42,551 bases of DNA from Thermoplasmata archaeon. Lineage in GTDB: Archaea; Thermoplasmatota; Thermoplasmata; Lutacidiplasmatales; UBA184. Below the pieces are notes generated by a model. It searched no databases. It worked only from the letters and a program-made list of their open reading frames with translations, and was not told the origin of the DNA. Location: positions 1-42,551 of the forward strand of contig JAKAYL010000013.1 of NCBI GenBank assembly GCA_021809545.1. The letters are read 5' to 3'. The first letter of the stretch is position 1; each line of letters begins with the position of its first letter. Positions 34,608-42,190 of this stretch are shown here, one piece after another. Position numbers and translations under genes: made by a program.

Positions 34608-36008
34608 ATGGCGAAGGCACGGAAGGAGCGGGACTCGCTGGGAGAAAGGGAGATTCCATTCGAAGCCTATTACGGGGTGAACTCGCTGCGGGCACAGGAG
34701 AACTTCCCCGTCAGCGGGCTGAGGATCCCCCGACACCTCATCCGGGCCTATGGGCTTGTGAAGCTCGCGTCGGCCCAGGCCAACCAGGAGCTCGGAGGGC
34801 TGAAGGGTCCCCAGGCCAAGGCGATCCTCCGGGCCGCCCAGGAGCTCATCGACGGGAAGTTCGACGGGGACGTCATCGTGGACGTGTTCCAAGCGGGGGC
34901 GGGGACCTCCACGAACATGAACATCAACGAGATCATCGCCAACCGGGCCCTCGAGTTCCTCAAGGAGCCCAAGGGGACGTACTCGGTCATCTCCCCGAAC
35001 GATCACGTGAACATGGGGCAGTCGACCAACGACACCTACCCGACCGCGATGAACCTCGCCATCCTCCTGGCCCTCAAGGAGCTGGAGGGAAGCGTCCGCA
35101 CCTTTGTCCAGAGCCTGCGGCGGAAGGAGAAGGAGTTCGCCGGGATCCCCAAGTCCGGACGCACGCATCTCAAGGACGCCATGCCGGTCACGCTGGGAGA
35201 GGAGTTCGGGGCCTACGCCTCGGCCGTGGAACGCGTCCTGGAGGGGCTCCCGCGGGTCGTCGTGGGCCTGGAAGAGATCCCTCTCGGAGGGAACGCCGTG
35301 GGGACCGGCATCAACACCCGGCGGGGCTACCGGACCTCCGCGGTCCGCCACCTTGCCCGGGTCTCAGGGTTCAAGTTCCGGCCGTCCCGGGACCCCTTCG
35401 AGGGAATGCAGAGCCGGTGGGCGGCCCTTTCCGCCTCCGCCCTCTTGCGCAGCCTGGCGGTGGAACTTTCCCGGATCTCGAACGACCTCCGGCTCCTGTC
35501 GTCGGGACCGGCCACGGGACTCGATGAGATCCGGTTGCCCGAGGTGCAGGCGGGATCCTCCATCATGCCCGCCAAGGTCAATCCCTCGCTGGCCGAGTGC
35601 CTGAACCAGATCTGCTTCCACGTCATCGGCTCCGACACCGCCGCCACGTTGGCGTCCGAGGCCGGGCAGCTCGAGATCAACGTGATGATGCCGGTCCTCT
35701 GCTTCGAGGTCGTCTTCTCCGCGGGGCTCCTCGCTCGCTTCCTGCCCGTCGTGGCCTCCAAGGGGATCGACGGCATCACGGCCAACCCTGAAAAGTGCGA
35801 TGCCTACCTTCTCGCCTCGTCCTCGCTCGCCACGATCCTGACGCCAAAGTTAGGGTACCTCAAGGTGGCCGAGGCCATCAAGAAGTCCGCCGCCCGCGGA
35901 GAGAGCGTGAAGAACTACCTAGTCCGGGAGAAGCTCCTGACCCAGGAAGAGGCCGAAACGCTCCTCGGCAGGAAAGCGCTGCTCGCCATCACCCGTCCGG
36001 TGGGCTGA
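34608..36008 (+). CDS. aspA: Aspartate ammonia-lyase (aspartase)
   Basis: This 466-residue enzyme of the fumarase/aspartase superfamily interconverts aspartate with fumarate and ammonia. The signature loop GSSIMPAKVNPSLAE carries Ala in PAKVNP, and VIGSDTAATLASEAGQLEIN with GITAN further on favours aspartase over class II fumarase (which has PGKVNP). GQSTNDTYPTAMN and SGRTHLKDAMPVTLG are the other active-site regions. The ATG at 34608 has AGGAGG 10 nt upstream; the ORF track start at 34503 is too long. The gene is convergent with rpoD, with 18 nt between, and supplies fumarate or ammonia to central metabolism. Confidence 0.92.
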   Translation: MAKARKERDSLGEREIPFEAYYGVNSLRAQENFPVSGLRIPRHLIRAYGLVKLASAQANQELGGLKGPQAKAILRAAQELIDGKFDGDVIVDVFQAGAGTSTNMNINEIIANRALEFLKEPKGTYSVISPNDHVNMGQSTNDTYPTAMNLAILLALKELEGSVRTFVQSLRRKEKEFAGIPKSGRTHLKDAMPVTLGEEFGAYASAVERVLEGLPRVVVGLEEIPLGGNAVGTGINTRRGYRTSAVRHLARVSGFKFRPSRDPFEGMQSRWAALSASALLRSLAVELSRISNDLRLLSSGPATGLDEIRLPEVQAGSSIMPAKVNPSLAECLNQICFHVIGSDTAATLASEAGQLEINVMMPVLCFEVVFSAGLLARFLPVVASKGIDGITANPEKCDAYLLASSSLATILTPKLGYLKVAEAIKKSAARGESVKNYLVREKLLTQEEAETLLGRKALLAITRPVG

Positions 36009-36026
36009 AGAGGATCGACCGATCTT

Positions 36027-36872
36027 TCAACCGAGCGAGACGACCGCATCCCGCAGGTCGTCGATCTCGGCGACCAGGTTCTCGAAAGCGAGGCGGAGCG
36101 CTTCCCGGGCGGTCATCGAGCCGTCGGTCTCGAAGGTGAAGAGGTAGGTGGTCGGGTCCGAGTCGATCTTGATGCTCCCGTGGGAGCAGGCCTTCTCGCA
36201 ATCCTTGCAAAGGATGCAGGCATCCTCCTTGACGACCTCGAGAGGTCCGTCCCCGGCCTTGAAGACCTTGGTGGGGCAGATCGAGCCGGCCTTCTTCAGG
36301 CAGGCATCGGAGCATCCGGCGGCCTTGTTGATCGTGACCTTCGGTTGCGCGGTGAATCCCACCGCGTGAACCACTTGCCATTTGGCGTGCTGGCGTCCCG
36401 TGCCCATGACCGCGGTGGCGTAGGTCAGGATGGCCTGGCGGGCCCCCAGCGTGACAATGGGAACATCCGGATCTGCGATGGCCAGCTCGGGGTCTCCCAG
36501 CGGCACGAGGTCCCGGGAGTACACGGTGCAGGGGCCCTTCTTGTCCAGGGTGTAGATGACCTGGCAGTGCTCGCAGCCCTCGCCTTTGCAGGTGCACTTG
36601 TCCTTGAAACGGAAGCTCTTCGGCTTGGTGGGGACCGGAAGGAGCCCCATGCGCAGTGCGATCGCCTCGTCGAAGATGCTCGTGGAGAGGTCATAGTCCC
36701 GTCCGGACTCGTCGTCGTGGACGGTGCCCAGGTGGAACTCCACGTCGTCGATCGCCATCTTGGGGATGTTGCTCACGAGGGAGCGGCGGATGGCGTTCAC
36801 TTCGGTGGCCGTGGTGTCGCTGAACTTGAGCAGCGCCTTCTTAGGGGAAAGCTCCTGTATCTGGATCTCCAT
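36027..36872 (-). CDS. rpoD: DNA-directed RNA polymerase subunit D with 4Fe-4S-type domain
   Basis: This 281-residue subunit corresponds to eukaryotic Rpb3 and bacterial alpha. FSDTTATEVNAIRRSLVSNIP is the dimerisation motif. A Cys cluster CTCKGEGCEHC (about 93-103) may bind zinc. A ferredoxin-like domain follows with CSDACLKKAGSICPTKVFK and CILCKDCEKAC, enough Cys for at least one 4Fe-4S cluster, as in some archaeal D subunits. It is the last gene of the S13-S4-S11-rpoD operon. In many archaea L18e, L13, S9, rpoN and rpoK follow; here the convergent aspA gene takes that place. A GAGGT motif precedes the ATG. Confidence 0.96.
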   Translation of the reverse strand: MEIQIQELSPKKALLKFSDTTATEVNAIRRSLVSNIPKMAIDDVEFHLGTVHDDESGRDYDLSTSIFDEAIALRMGLLPVPTKPKSFRFKDKCTCKGEGCEHCQVIYTLDKKGPCTVYSRDLVPLGDPELAIADPDVPIVTLGARQAILTYATAVMGTGRQHAKWQVVHAVGFTAQPKVTINKAAGCSDACLKKAGSICPTKVFKAGDGPLEVVKEDACILCKDCEKACSHGSIKIDSDPTTYLFTFETDGSMTAREALRLAFENLVAEIDDLRDAVVSLG

Positions 36873-36902
36873 CTTTCTGACCTCTTGGTTAAGGATCGGG
36901 AA

Positions 36903-37286
36903 TCACACGCGCCGGCCGCGGCGGCCACCTTTCGGCTTGGTTCCGTCGTGGGGGAGCGGGGTGACATCCTCGATGCGGCCGATCTTCATCCCGGCCCGGG
37001 CAAGGGCGCGGATGGCAGCCTGTGCACCAGGTCCTGGGGACCGGGGACCGTTGCCGCCGGGGGCACGGACCATGATGTGGAGCGTGTCGTATCCCTTCTC
37101 CCGCAGCATCGCGGCCACCGCATCGGCGGCCTTCATGGCGGCGTAGGGGCTCGACTCGTCGCGGGCGTTCTTGACGACCATCCCGCCGCTCGTGTTGGCG
37201 AGGGTCTCGGCGCCCGTGATGTCGGTCACGGTGATGTGGATGTTGTTGTAGGAGGCGAAGATATGCGCGATTCCAACTTTTCCCAT
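36903..37286 (-). CDS. rps11: Ribosomal protein uS11
   Basis: This 127-residue small-subunit protein has the conserved [30 protein letters not shown] and [15 protein letters not shown] segments, ending with a basic [11 protein letters not shown] tail that contacts 16S rRNA. It lies between rps4 and rpoD, the usual archaeal order, with gaps of 15 and 30 nt. Confidence 0.97.
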   Translation of the reverse strand: MGKVGIAHIFASYNNIHITVTDITGAETLANTSGGMVVKNARDESSPYAAMKAADAVAAMLREKGYDTLHIMVRAPGGNGPRSPGPGAQAAIRALARAGMKIGRIEDVTPLPHDGTKPKGGRRGRRV

Positions 37287-37301
37287 GTTCTTGAACCTCG
37301 C

Positions 37302-37892
37302 TTACCCTGCCGCCACGGGGGGTGCGGAAACGGCCCGGGCCCCTTCGCCCTTCTCGATCTTCTGCTTGATGGCCACTCGCACGGGATGCGCGTCGTCGAG
37401 CAGTGGACTGAAGGCGTTGTAGCTGACCTGGGCTTCCTCCTCGCGGCTGACGAGGTACCCGGGAGACCGGACCTTGCGGTTCCGGATCGAGACATGCCCG
37501 TGGACGATGAGTTGCCGGGAACCCGAGAGGGAACTGGAGAGCCCCTTGACGTAGGCGATCCACTGAAGCCGGCGCTCCAGGAGAGATTCGAGCGTCAGTG
37601 AGAGCACATCGTCCAAGGAGTTGGCCCCGATCGGCAGGACACCCATGCGTGCGAGGGAGTCCAGCAGCCACTTCGTTTCCTTCTCGGCCTGAGCCTCCTT
37701 GGCCCGGACCCGAGCCTGGAGCTCACGTGCCTGCCGCCGGAAATTCCGGAGACGGAACTGAGCCTTCCACAGCTCGCGCTTGTTCTTGAGACCGTACTTG
37801 GCGGTGATCTTGTTCTCATCGGCCATCCGCACGGCCTCCCAGGGGTGTTTCGGCCGCTCGTAGGTCCTTCGCAGGAATTTTGGATCGCCCAT
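37302..37892 (-). CDS. rps4: Ribosomal protein uS4
   Basis: This 196-residue protein nucleates small-subunit assembly. It begins MGDPKFLRRTYERPKHPW, the archaeal N-terminus, and contains the S4 RNA-binding domain with ERRLQWIAYVKGLSSS and ARQLIVHGHV-like SRQLIVHGHVSIRN. The C-terminal 25 residues are Ala/Pro-rich. It lies between rps13 and rps11 in the same operon, spaced by 10-15 nt. Confidence 0.97.
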   Translation of the reverse strand: MGDPKFLRRTYERPKHPWEAVRMADENKITAKYGLKNKRELWKAQFRLRNFRRQARELQARVRAKEAQAEKETKWLLDSLARMGVLPIGANSLDDVLSLTLESLLERRLQWIAYVKGLSSSLSGSRQLIVHGHVSIRNRKVRSPGYLVSREEEAQVSYNAFSPLLDDAHPVRVAIKQKIEKGEGARAVSAPPVAAG

Positions 37893-37902
37893 GGAGTTTC
37901 CC

Positions 37903-38532
37903 TTACTTCTTCTCGGGGGCAGCCTTGGCAGCCTTGGCGGCCTCTTGCATTGTCTTCTTCATGACACCCGCAGCCATTCCCGTGCGGCCGTTGGAGCGGG
38001 TCCTCTGACCCCGAACCTTCTGCCCGCGTTCGTGGCGGATGCCCCGGTAACACCGGATCATTTTCATCATGTTGATGTCGTCCCGGACGGCCGTGTCCAG
38101 CTCGGCGGAAACGTAATGCCGGTTCTCCCCGGTGGACCGGTCCAGCCGGTGATTGATTAGCCAGCTGGGTGCCTTCGCACGGAAGCTCAGGAGGAGTTCC
38201 TCGAGGCCCTCCGTCTCGGCTTCGGAGTAATCCCCGAGCCGCTTGCGGGGGTCCAGTCCCGAGAGGTGAGCTACCGTCTCGGCGACCCGTCGGCCCACGC
38301 CCTTGACATCGGAGAGCGCCATGAGCATCGGGCGCTTTCCACTAAGGTCAGTGTTTGCGAAACGGACGATGTGTCGGAAGTTGGGGTTCTCCACCACGGG
38401 AGCGGGTGCCTTGCCCTCGGCTCCGACCTTCGGCTTCTTCTCACCTGACTTCTTGCCCTTCTTCTCCGAGGTGGGCTTGTCCGCGGCCGGCGCTGTCGGT
38501 GCGGCATCCTCAGTACCCTTCTTACCTGGCAA
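37903..38532 (-). CDS. rps13: Ribosomal protein uS13 with long basic N-terminal extension
   Basis: This 209-residue protein carries the normal S13 body (FRHIVRFANTDLSGKRPM, MALSDVKGVGRRVAETVA, IRCYRGIRHERGQKVRGQRT) preceded by about 50 residues rich in Lys, Ala and Pro that most archaeal S13 proteins lack. The start codon is TTG at 38532, supported by GGAGG 7 nt upstream and by the absence of another start before the S13 body. A TATA box at 38573-38583 would leave a leader of about 15 nt. It is the first gene of the S13-S4-S11-rpoD operon. Confidence 0.93.
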   Translation of the reverse strand: MPGKKGTEDAAPTAPAADKPTSEKKGKKSGEKKPKVGAEGKAPAPVVENPNFRHIVRFANTDLSGKRPMLMALSDVKGVGRRVAETVAHLSGLDPRKRLGDYSEAETEGLEELLLSFRAKAPSWLINHRLDRSTGENRHYVSAELDTAVRDDINMMKMIRCYRGIRHERGQKVRGQRTRSNGRTGMAAGVMKKTMQEAAKAAKAAPEKK

Positions 38533-38572
38533 CCTTGATCCTCCGTTAAGGCGAGTGTCCGAATATCAACTT

Positions 38573-38583
38573 GCTTTTAAACT
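38573..38583 (-). promoter_or_regulatory. TATA box of the S13-S4-S11-rpoD operon
   Basis: AGTTTAAAAGC on the minus strand lies 41-51 nt upstream of the TTG start and touches the stop codon of the upstream aldehyde dehydrogenase. It leaves a short leader that includes the GGAGG ribosome binding site. Confidence 0.65.
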
Positions 38584-40109
38584 TACCTGTTCCCGGTTGC
38601 GGGCGCAGAACCGGCAAAGTCGGTTCCCGGGGGCCGATCGCGGGGCCCGAGGCGGACGGAAACGAGCTTCTCCTCCGTCATCTCCCGGAGTGCGCGGTCC
38701 ACGCCCTCCCGGCCCAGCCCGCTGGCCCGGACTCCCCCGAACGGCAGCGCATCCCAACGGAGCGTCGTCGGATCGTTGACGTGCACGCTTCCCACCGAGA
38801 GGGCCCGCACGACCCGGAGCGCTTGCCCGAGGTCCCGGGTGAAGATCGATGCCTGGAGACCGTAGCGCGTGGAGTTGGCGAGCTCGATCGCCTCGGACTC
38901 CTCGGAGAAGGTCTGCACGGGGAGCACGGGGCCGAAGGGTTCCTCCTGTACGACCCGGGCATCGGCAGGAACATCGGAGAGCACCGTCGGGGCGTAATAG
39001 AGCGGGCCTGGGGCCTCCGCCACCCGCCGACCTCCGGTTACGAGGTGCGCCCCCTTCTCGAGCGCTTCGCCGACCATGGCTTCCACACGCTCGAGAGAGG
39101 GGAGGTCGATCAAGGGCCCCATCTCGGTGGATTCCTCGAGGGGGGAACCGATCCGGAGCTTCTCGGCGCGCACCGTGAGGGCCCGGAGAAACTCGGGAGC
39201 CAGCTTCTCGGCGACCAGGACCCGCTTGGTGGCCGTGCAGACCTGGCCGGAGAAAGCGAACCCTCCCCGGACAGCCGCGTCGACGGCCTCCGACAGCTGG
39301 GCGTCGTCGAAGACAAGGAGGGCATCCATTCCTCCCAGCTCGAGGAGGACCCTCTTCCCACCGGCTCCCGCCCGTTCGGCCACCTTGCGGCCGACGTCCA
39401 CGGACCCTGTGAATGTGACCAGGCGCACGCCGGGATGGCTCACGAGGGACATTCCGACCTCGGGGCCGCTCCCGAGAACCACGTTGAAGACCCCGGGGGG
39501 AAGCCCACATTCGAGCGCAAGCTGGGCGAGGCGGAGGGCCGTTCCGGAGCCTGGGGAAGCGGGCTTCGCGACCACCGTGTTGCCCACAGCGAGCGCCGGA
39601 GCCACCTTGTGGGAAAGCAGGTTGAGGGGGAAGTTGAACGGGGAGATGGCCACGACCACTCCGAGGGGTTCCCGGAGCGTGAAGAGCATCCGTTCCTCGT
39701 TCCCCTCCGGCAGAGGGTAGGCATCGGCGGGGTACGTTTCGCCTACGAGGTGACGCAGGGCATCGGCCGAGAGCGAGAAGACCGAGGCGGCCCGCTCCAC
39801 TTCCCGGCGGGCTTCCGTGAGAGGCTTTCCTATCTCCTGTGCGATCCTCCGGGCCATCTCCTCCCGCTTTTCCTCGAGGGCATGGGAGATCTTGCGGAGG
39901 ATCTCGGCACGGACGTGTCCGGGTACCTTGCGCCATGCCTCTCCGGCGGTGCGAGCGCTCTTCACGGAGAGGTTCGCTTCCACGGGACCTCCGCGGGCGA
40001 TCTCCCGGTCCGCCGCTCCGGACAGCGGACTGGGCACCGGCAGCGTCTTGCGGGTCTCGGAATCCCGAGAGACGCCGTCGATCAGGTGCTGGAGCGTTTC
40101 GAGTGCCAT
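38583..40109 (-). CDS. NAD(P)-dependent aldehyde dehydrogenase
   Basis: This 508-residue enzyme oxidises an aldehyde to the acid. The catalytic Cys (about residue 291) lies in FAFSGQVCTATKRVLV and the catalytic Glu in LELGGMDALLV. The cofactor loop PFNFPLNLLSHKVAPALAVG with TGSVDVGRKVAERAG and the closing PFGPVLPVQ are intact. In Thermoplasmata such enzymes act on glyceraldehyde, glyceraldehyde-3-phosphate or lactaldehyde, but the substrate cannot be fixed from sequence. The ATG follows the tRNA-Arg 3' end by 24 nt with no clear TATA box, so it may be transcribed from the upstream ribosomal operon and released by tRNA processing. Confidence 0.92.
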   Translation of the reverse strand: MALETLQHLIDGVSRDSETRKTLPVPSPLSGAADREIARGGPVEANLSVKSARTAGEAWRKVPGHVRAEILRKISHALEEKREEMARRIAQEIGKPLTEARREVERAASVFSLSADALRHLVGETYPADAYPLPEGNEERMLFTLREPLGVVVAISPFNFPLNLLSHKVAPALAVGNTVVAKPASPGSGTALRLAQLALECGLPPGVFNVVLGSGPEVGMSLVSHPGVRLVTFTGSVDVGRKVAERAGAGGKRVLLELGGMDALLVFDDAQLSEAVDAAVRGGFAFSGQVCTATKRVLVAEKLAPEFLRALTVRAEKLRIGSPLEESTEMGPLIDLPSLERVEAMVGEALEKGAHLVTGGRRVAEAPGPLYYAPTVLSDVPADARVVQEEPFGPVLPVQTFSEESEAIELANSTRYGLQASIFTRDLGQALRVVRALSVGSVHVNDPTTLRWDALPFGGVRASGLGREGVDRALREMTEEKLVSVRLGPRDRPPGTDFAGSAPATGNR

Positions 40110-40133
40110 GGTCGTTCGGTGTGTGGGGTTATG

Positions 40134-40254
40134 CGGGCCCGCCGGGAGTTTCGAACTCTCCCTCCCACCTCAAGCAGGTTGGGAAGAACAGCCTTTCGAA
40201 CCCGGGTTCAAGGCTCCGGAGGCCTTTGTGATATCCAAGCTATACTACGGGCCC
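40134..40254 (-). tRNA. tRNA-Arg (CCG) with a T-loop intron
   Basis: The gap between rps27ae and the aldehyde dehydrogenase folds as a tRNA of 74 nt after removal of one intron. Exons are 40254-40195 and 40147-40134. The acceptor is GGGCCCG/CGGGCCC with discriminator G and no encoded CCA. The anticodon arm is AAGGC-CTCCGGA-GCCTT, giving anticodon CCG. The T stem is CCGGG/CCCGG, and splicing gives the consensus loop TTCGAAT. The D arm keeps A14, G18-G19 and A21, but the D stem has an A12-C23 mismatch. It lies 17 nt after the rps27ae stop and no TATA box precedes it, so it appears to be co-transcribed with ribosomal protein genes. Confidence 0.9.
40148..40194 (-). other. T-loop intron (59/60) of tRNA-Arg
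   Basis: The 47-nt intron forms a long hairpin (CTTCCCA with TGGGAGG-like partner strand and loop GCTTG). Exon TTCG pairs with CGAA at the intron 3' side in a 4-bp central helix flanked by 3-nt bulges AAA and ACT, a canonical bulge-helix-bulge. Cuts between the second and third nucleotide of each bulge give the loop TTCGAAT. Confidence 0.88.
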
Positions 40255-40271
40255 ACACGTCAGAGGGATGG

Positions 40272-40433
40272 CTACTTGCCTTTCTTCGCTTCGGAGTATC
40301 CGCAGCGGCCGCACGAAAGGCGGGTCTTGTGGATGGCGAGGAACGTTCCCGGTCCGCAGGTCGGGCACTGGGAATGCGTGCGCTTGAGCGCGCCCCCCTT
40401 CGTGTCGTAGAAGCCTACGCGTGCCTTCGGCAT
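40272..40433 (-). CDS. rps27ae: Ribosomal protein S27ae (eS31)
   Basis: This gene is below the ORF-track size limit. It encodes 53 residues with the zinc-ribbon Cys pairs of S27ae: SQCPTCGPGTFLAIHKTRLS and SCGRCGYSEAKKGK. The ATG at 40433 is 2 nt after the rps24e stop. Archaeal S27ae lacks the ubiquitin part found in eukaryotes. It binds zinc in the small-subunit head. It is the last protein gene of the rpoE operon and precedes tRNA-Arg by 17 nt. Confidence 0.95.
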   Translation of the reverse strand: MPKARVGFYDTKGGALKRTHSQCPTCGPGTFLAIHKTRLSCGRCGYSEAKKGK

Positions 40434-40435
40434 GC

Positions 40436-40777
40436 TCAGGCCCCCTTCGTCTCGGCGGGGGCGGAGGCCGGCTTCTGACCGGCGGCGCCATCCTTGGAGG
40501 CGAGTCCGTTGCGAACTTGGATATGCCGGCGCACCGTGGTCTTCAGGACCTCGGGCTTGTCGTAGGCATGGATGACCCCGCGGGAAGCTGGAACGCCGTA
40601 GAGCGCTTCCATGTACTCCACCACGATGCGTTCGACGGGGATGGAGGCGGTCTTCGAGAATTCCTTGCGGACCTCGTTGCGCTTCGGAGAGGATTCCCTC
40701 GGATGAGCGATCTCCACGATGTACTCCTTCCGCAGGAGCAGGGGGTTCACTTTCTCTTCGATGACGCGTATCTCCAC
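40436..40777 (-). CDS. rps24e: Ribosomal protein S24e
   Basis: This 113-residue small-subunit protein shows NPLLLRKEYIVEIAHPRESS, TPSR-like SPKRNEVRKEFSK, and GVIHAYDKPEVLKT. It starts at GTG 40777, 1 nt after the stop of the dephospho-CoA kinase gene, and is followed 2 nt later by rps27ae. The Ala-rich tail of about 20 residues is an extension. Order and spacing match the widespread archaeal rpoE-spt4-DPCK-S24e-S27ae cluster. Confidence 0.95.
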   Translation of the reverse strand: MEIRVIEEKVNPLLLRKEYIVEIAHPRESSPKRNEVRKEFSKTASIPVERIVVEYMEALYGVPASRGVIHAYDKPEVLKTTVRRHIQVRNGLASKDGAAGQKPASAPAETKGA

Positions 40778-40778
40778 T

Positions 40779-41309
40779 TCAGTCCACCTCCATTTGTTCC
40801 ATGATGCTCTTCGCTGATCTCCTGTGTTCGTCGTTCACTGTGACCATGCAGAGACCTCTACGTGGCTGTCCATATATAACTGTCGTGCCCTCCCGCATCT
40901 CCAAGAGGAGCGGAAGGACCGCAAGGTCCTCTTCCCCGTCCACCCAGAGCAAACCGCCTCCCCCGGAAACGAGCCGATGGATCGCCTCCTGGAGCTCCGC
41001 GGAGATCGTCGCCGCAGGATTGCGCACGCGTTCCGTCCTTCCGTGAAGGAGGGTCTGGAACGAGGAGCTGGGGATCTCCTCCTTCCGTTCGGTCTTCCCG
41101 TCCACGATGGCCAAAAAGGGATGAAGGCCCCATTCCAGAGCATTCTTGGTCACCACATCCCCGCACGCGGCGAACTCGCCCACACGGGAGAGGGCCTCCC
41201 GGGCCTCCTCTCCGGGAAAGATCGGCCCCATGGGCGAGGCCAGCGAGGCACGGAGGGAATCGGGGAGCCGGAGGTTCCGAAAGGGACCTTTACTTGACCC
41301 GGAGGGCAT
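40779..41309 (-). CDS. GTP-dependent dephospho-CoA kinase (DUF359 family)
   Basis: This 176-residue protein matches the archaeal family that phosphorylates dephospho-CoA with GTP, the last step of CoA synthesis. The key segments are CGDVVTKNALEWGLHPFLAIVDGKT, and WVDGEEDLAVLPLLLEMREGTTVIYGQP followed by GLCMVTV. The Asp residues in GDVVT, VDGKT and GEEDL are the expected GTP/metal site. The start at ATG 41309 overlaps the spt4 stop by 20 nt. It lies between spt4 and rps24e, its usual place in euryarchaeal genomes. Confidence 0.92.
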   Translation of the reverse strand: MPSGSSKGPFRNLRLPDSLRASLASPMGPIFPGEEAREALSRVGEFAACGDVVTKNALEWGLHPFLAIVDGKTERKEEIPSSSFQTLLHGRTERVRNPAATISAELQEAIHRLVSGGGGLLWVDGEEDLAVLPLLLEMREGTTVIYGQPRRGLCMVTVNDEHRRSAKSIMEQMEVD

Positions 41310-41475
41310 AGCGGCCCGCGGTCTTGATCCCGAGCTTCGTCGCGATCTGGGATTTCTCCGTATCGAGGAGGACCACGTACCCTTGCCATTCCCGGCTCGT
41401 CTCCCCAGAGCACTGGGGGCACTTCGCCTGGTCGGAGATGAAGTGACACTGACGGCACGCCTTGAGGGAGATCAT
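41290..41475 (-). CDS. spt4: Transcription elongation factor Spt4 (RpoE'')
   Basis: This 61-residue zinc protein has Cys pairs in KACRQCHFI and AKCPQCSGE followed by SREWQGYVVLLDTEKSQIA, the typical Spt4 fold. It pairs with Spt5 to promote RNA polymerase processivity. The ATG at 41475 is 2 nt after the rpoE stop; the longer ORF-track frame is run-through. The stop overlaps the start of the downstream kinase gene. Confidence 0.95.
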   Translation of the reverse strand: MISLKACRQCHFISDQAKCPQCSGETSREWQGYVVLLDTEKSQIATKLGIKTAGRYALRVK

Positions 41476-41477
41476 GT

Positions 41478-42110
41478 TCAGGCCTTCCCCTTGGCGGGAG
41501 CAGGATGGGAGGTGGCGCCGACAGCGGAGCCTCCGCCGCGGGAACGGGACTCGCCCTTCTCCTTCTTCTTGCGGGCCTCGGCGATCCATTCCAACCGGCC
41601 CAGTCCGGGCTGGCGCATGGTCAGGCCGATGCGACTGTCGCGGGGAGAGATCTCCGAAAGGGAGAGGGAGACGATCCGGACCCGGACCTTGTGTCCGACC
41701 TTGATGTCCTTCTTGGATTCGACACCGATGAGCCGCTGGTTGCGCTCGTCGACGTTCACGCGCTCATCCATGACCTGGCTCACGTGGAGCAGACCGTCCA
41801 GGGGACCGATACGGACGAAGGCACCGAACTTGCAGACCTCAACGACCTGGCCCTCCACGACCTCGTGGAGCTCGGGTCGGAACAGGAGGGCACGGTAATC
41901 CACATCCTGATAGACACCGCCATCTCCGTGGATGATCCGTCCACTTCCCACGGGGTTGACATCCATGACCGTCACCGTGAGACTGGAACCACCGACGAAC
42001 TTTCCCTCGAATTGCTCCCGGGCGAGTTCGGTGATGACCCCGTCCATGCTCGGGCCGAGTCGGGAAGGCGGAATGCGCACCACATCGTGACGATCATCTA
42101 TGTAATACAT
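41478..42110 (-). CDS. rpoE: DNA-directed RNA polymerase subunit E' (Rpb7)
   Basis: This 210-residue stalk subunit has the N-terminal RNP-like domain (MYYIDDRHDVVRIPPSRLG, VMDVNPVGSGRIIHGDGGVY) and a C-terminal S1 RNA-binding domain (GQVVEVCKFGAFVRIGPLDG, LLHVSQVMDERV, KVRVRIVSLSL, DSRIGLTMRQPGLG). The last 35 residues form a Lys/Arg/Ala-rich tail. A TATA box 28-40 nt upstream leaves a leader of only a few nt. It heads the rpoE-spt4-DPCK-rps24e-rps27ae operon. Confidence 0.96.
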   Translation of the reverse strand: MYYIDDRHDVVRIPPSRLGPSMDGVITELAREQFEGKFVGGSSLTVTVMDVNPVGSGRIIHGDGGVYQDVDYRALLFRPELHEVVEGQVVEVCKFGAFVRIGPLDGLLHVSQVMDERVNVDERNQRLIGVESKKDIKVGHKVRVRIVSLSLSEISPRDSRIGLTMRQPGLGRLEWIAEARKKKEKGESRSRGGGSAVGATSHPAPAKGKA

Positions 42111-42137
42111 TTCTAGCCCCTGTGGGACATAGCGATA

Positions 42138-42150
42138 GCTATAAAAGCTC
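42138..42150 (-). promoter_or_regulatory. TATA box of the rpoE operon
   Basis: GAGCTTTTATAGC on the minus strand lies 28-40 nt upstream of the rpoE ATG, the best promoter candidate for the whole operon including tRNA-Arg. Confidence 0.65.
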
Positions 42151-42190
42151 AGCTTGGAGCCGGTGCCCCGGTCGTTCTTCGCCTATTTGC

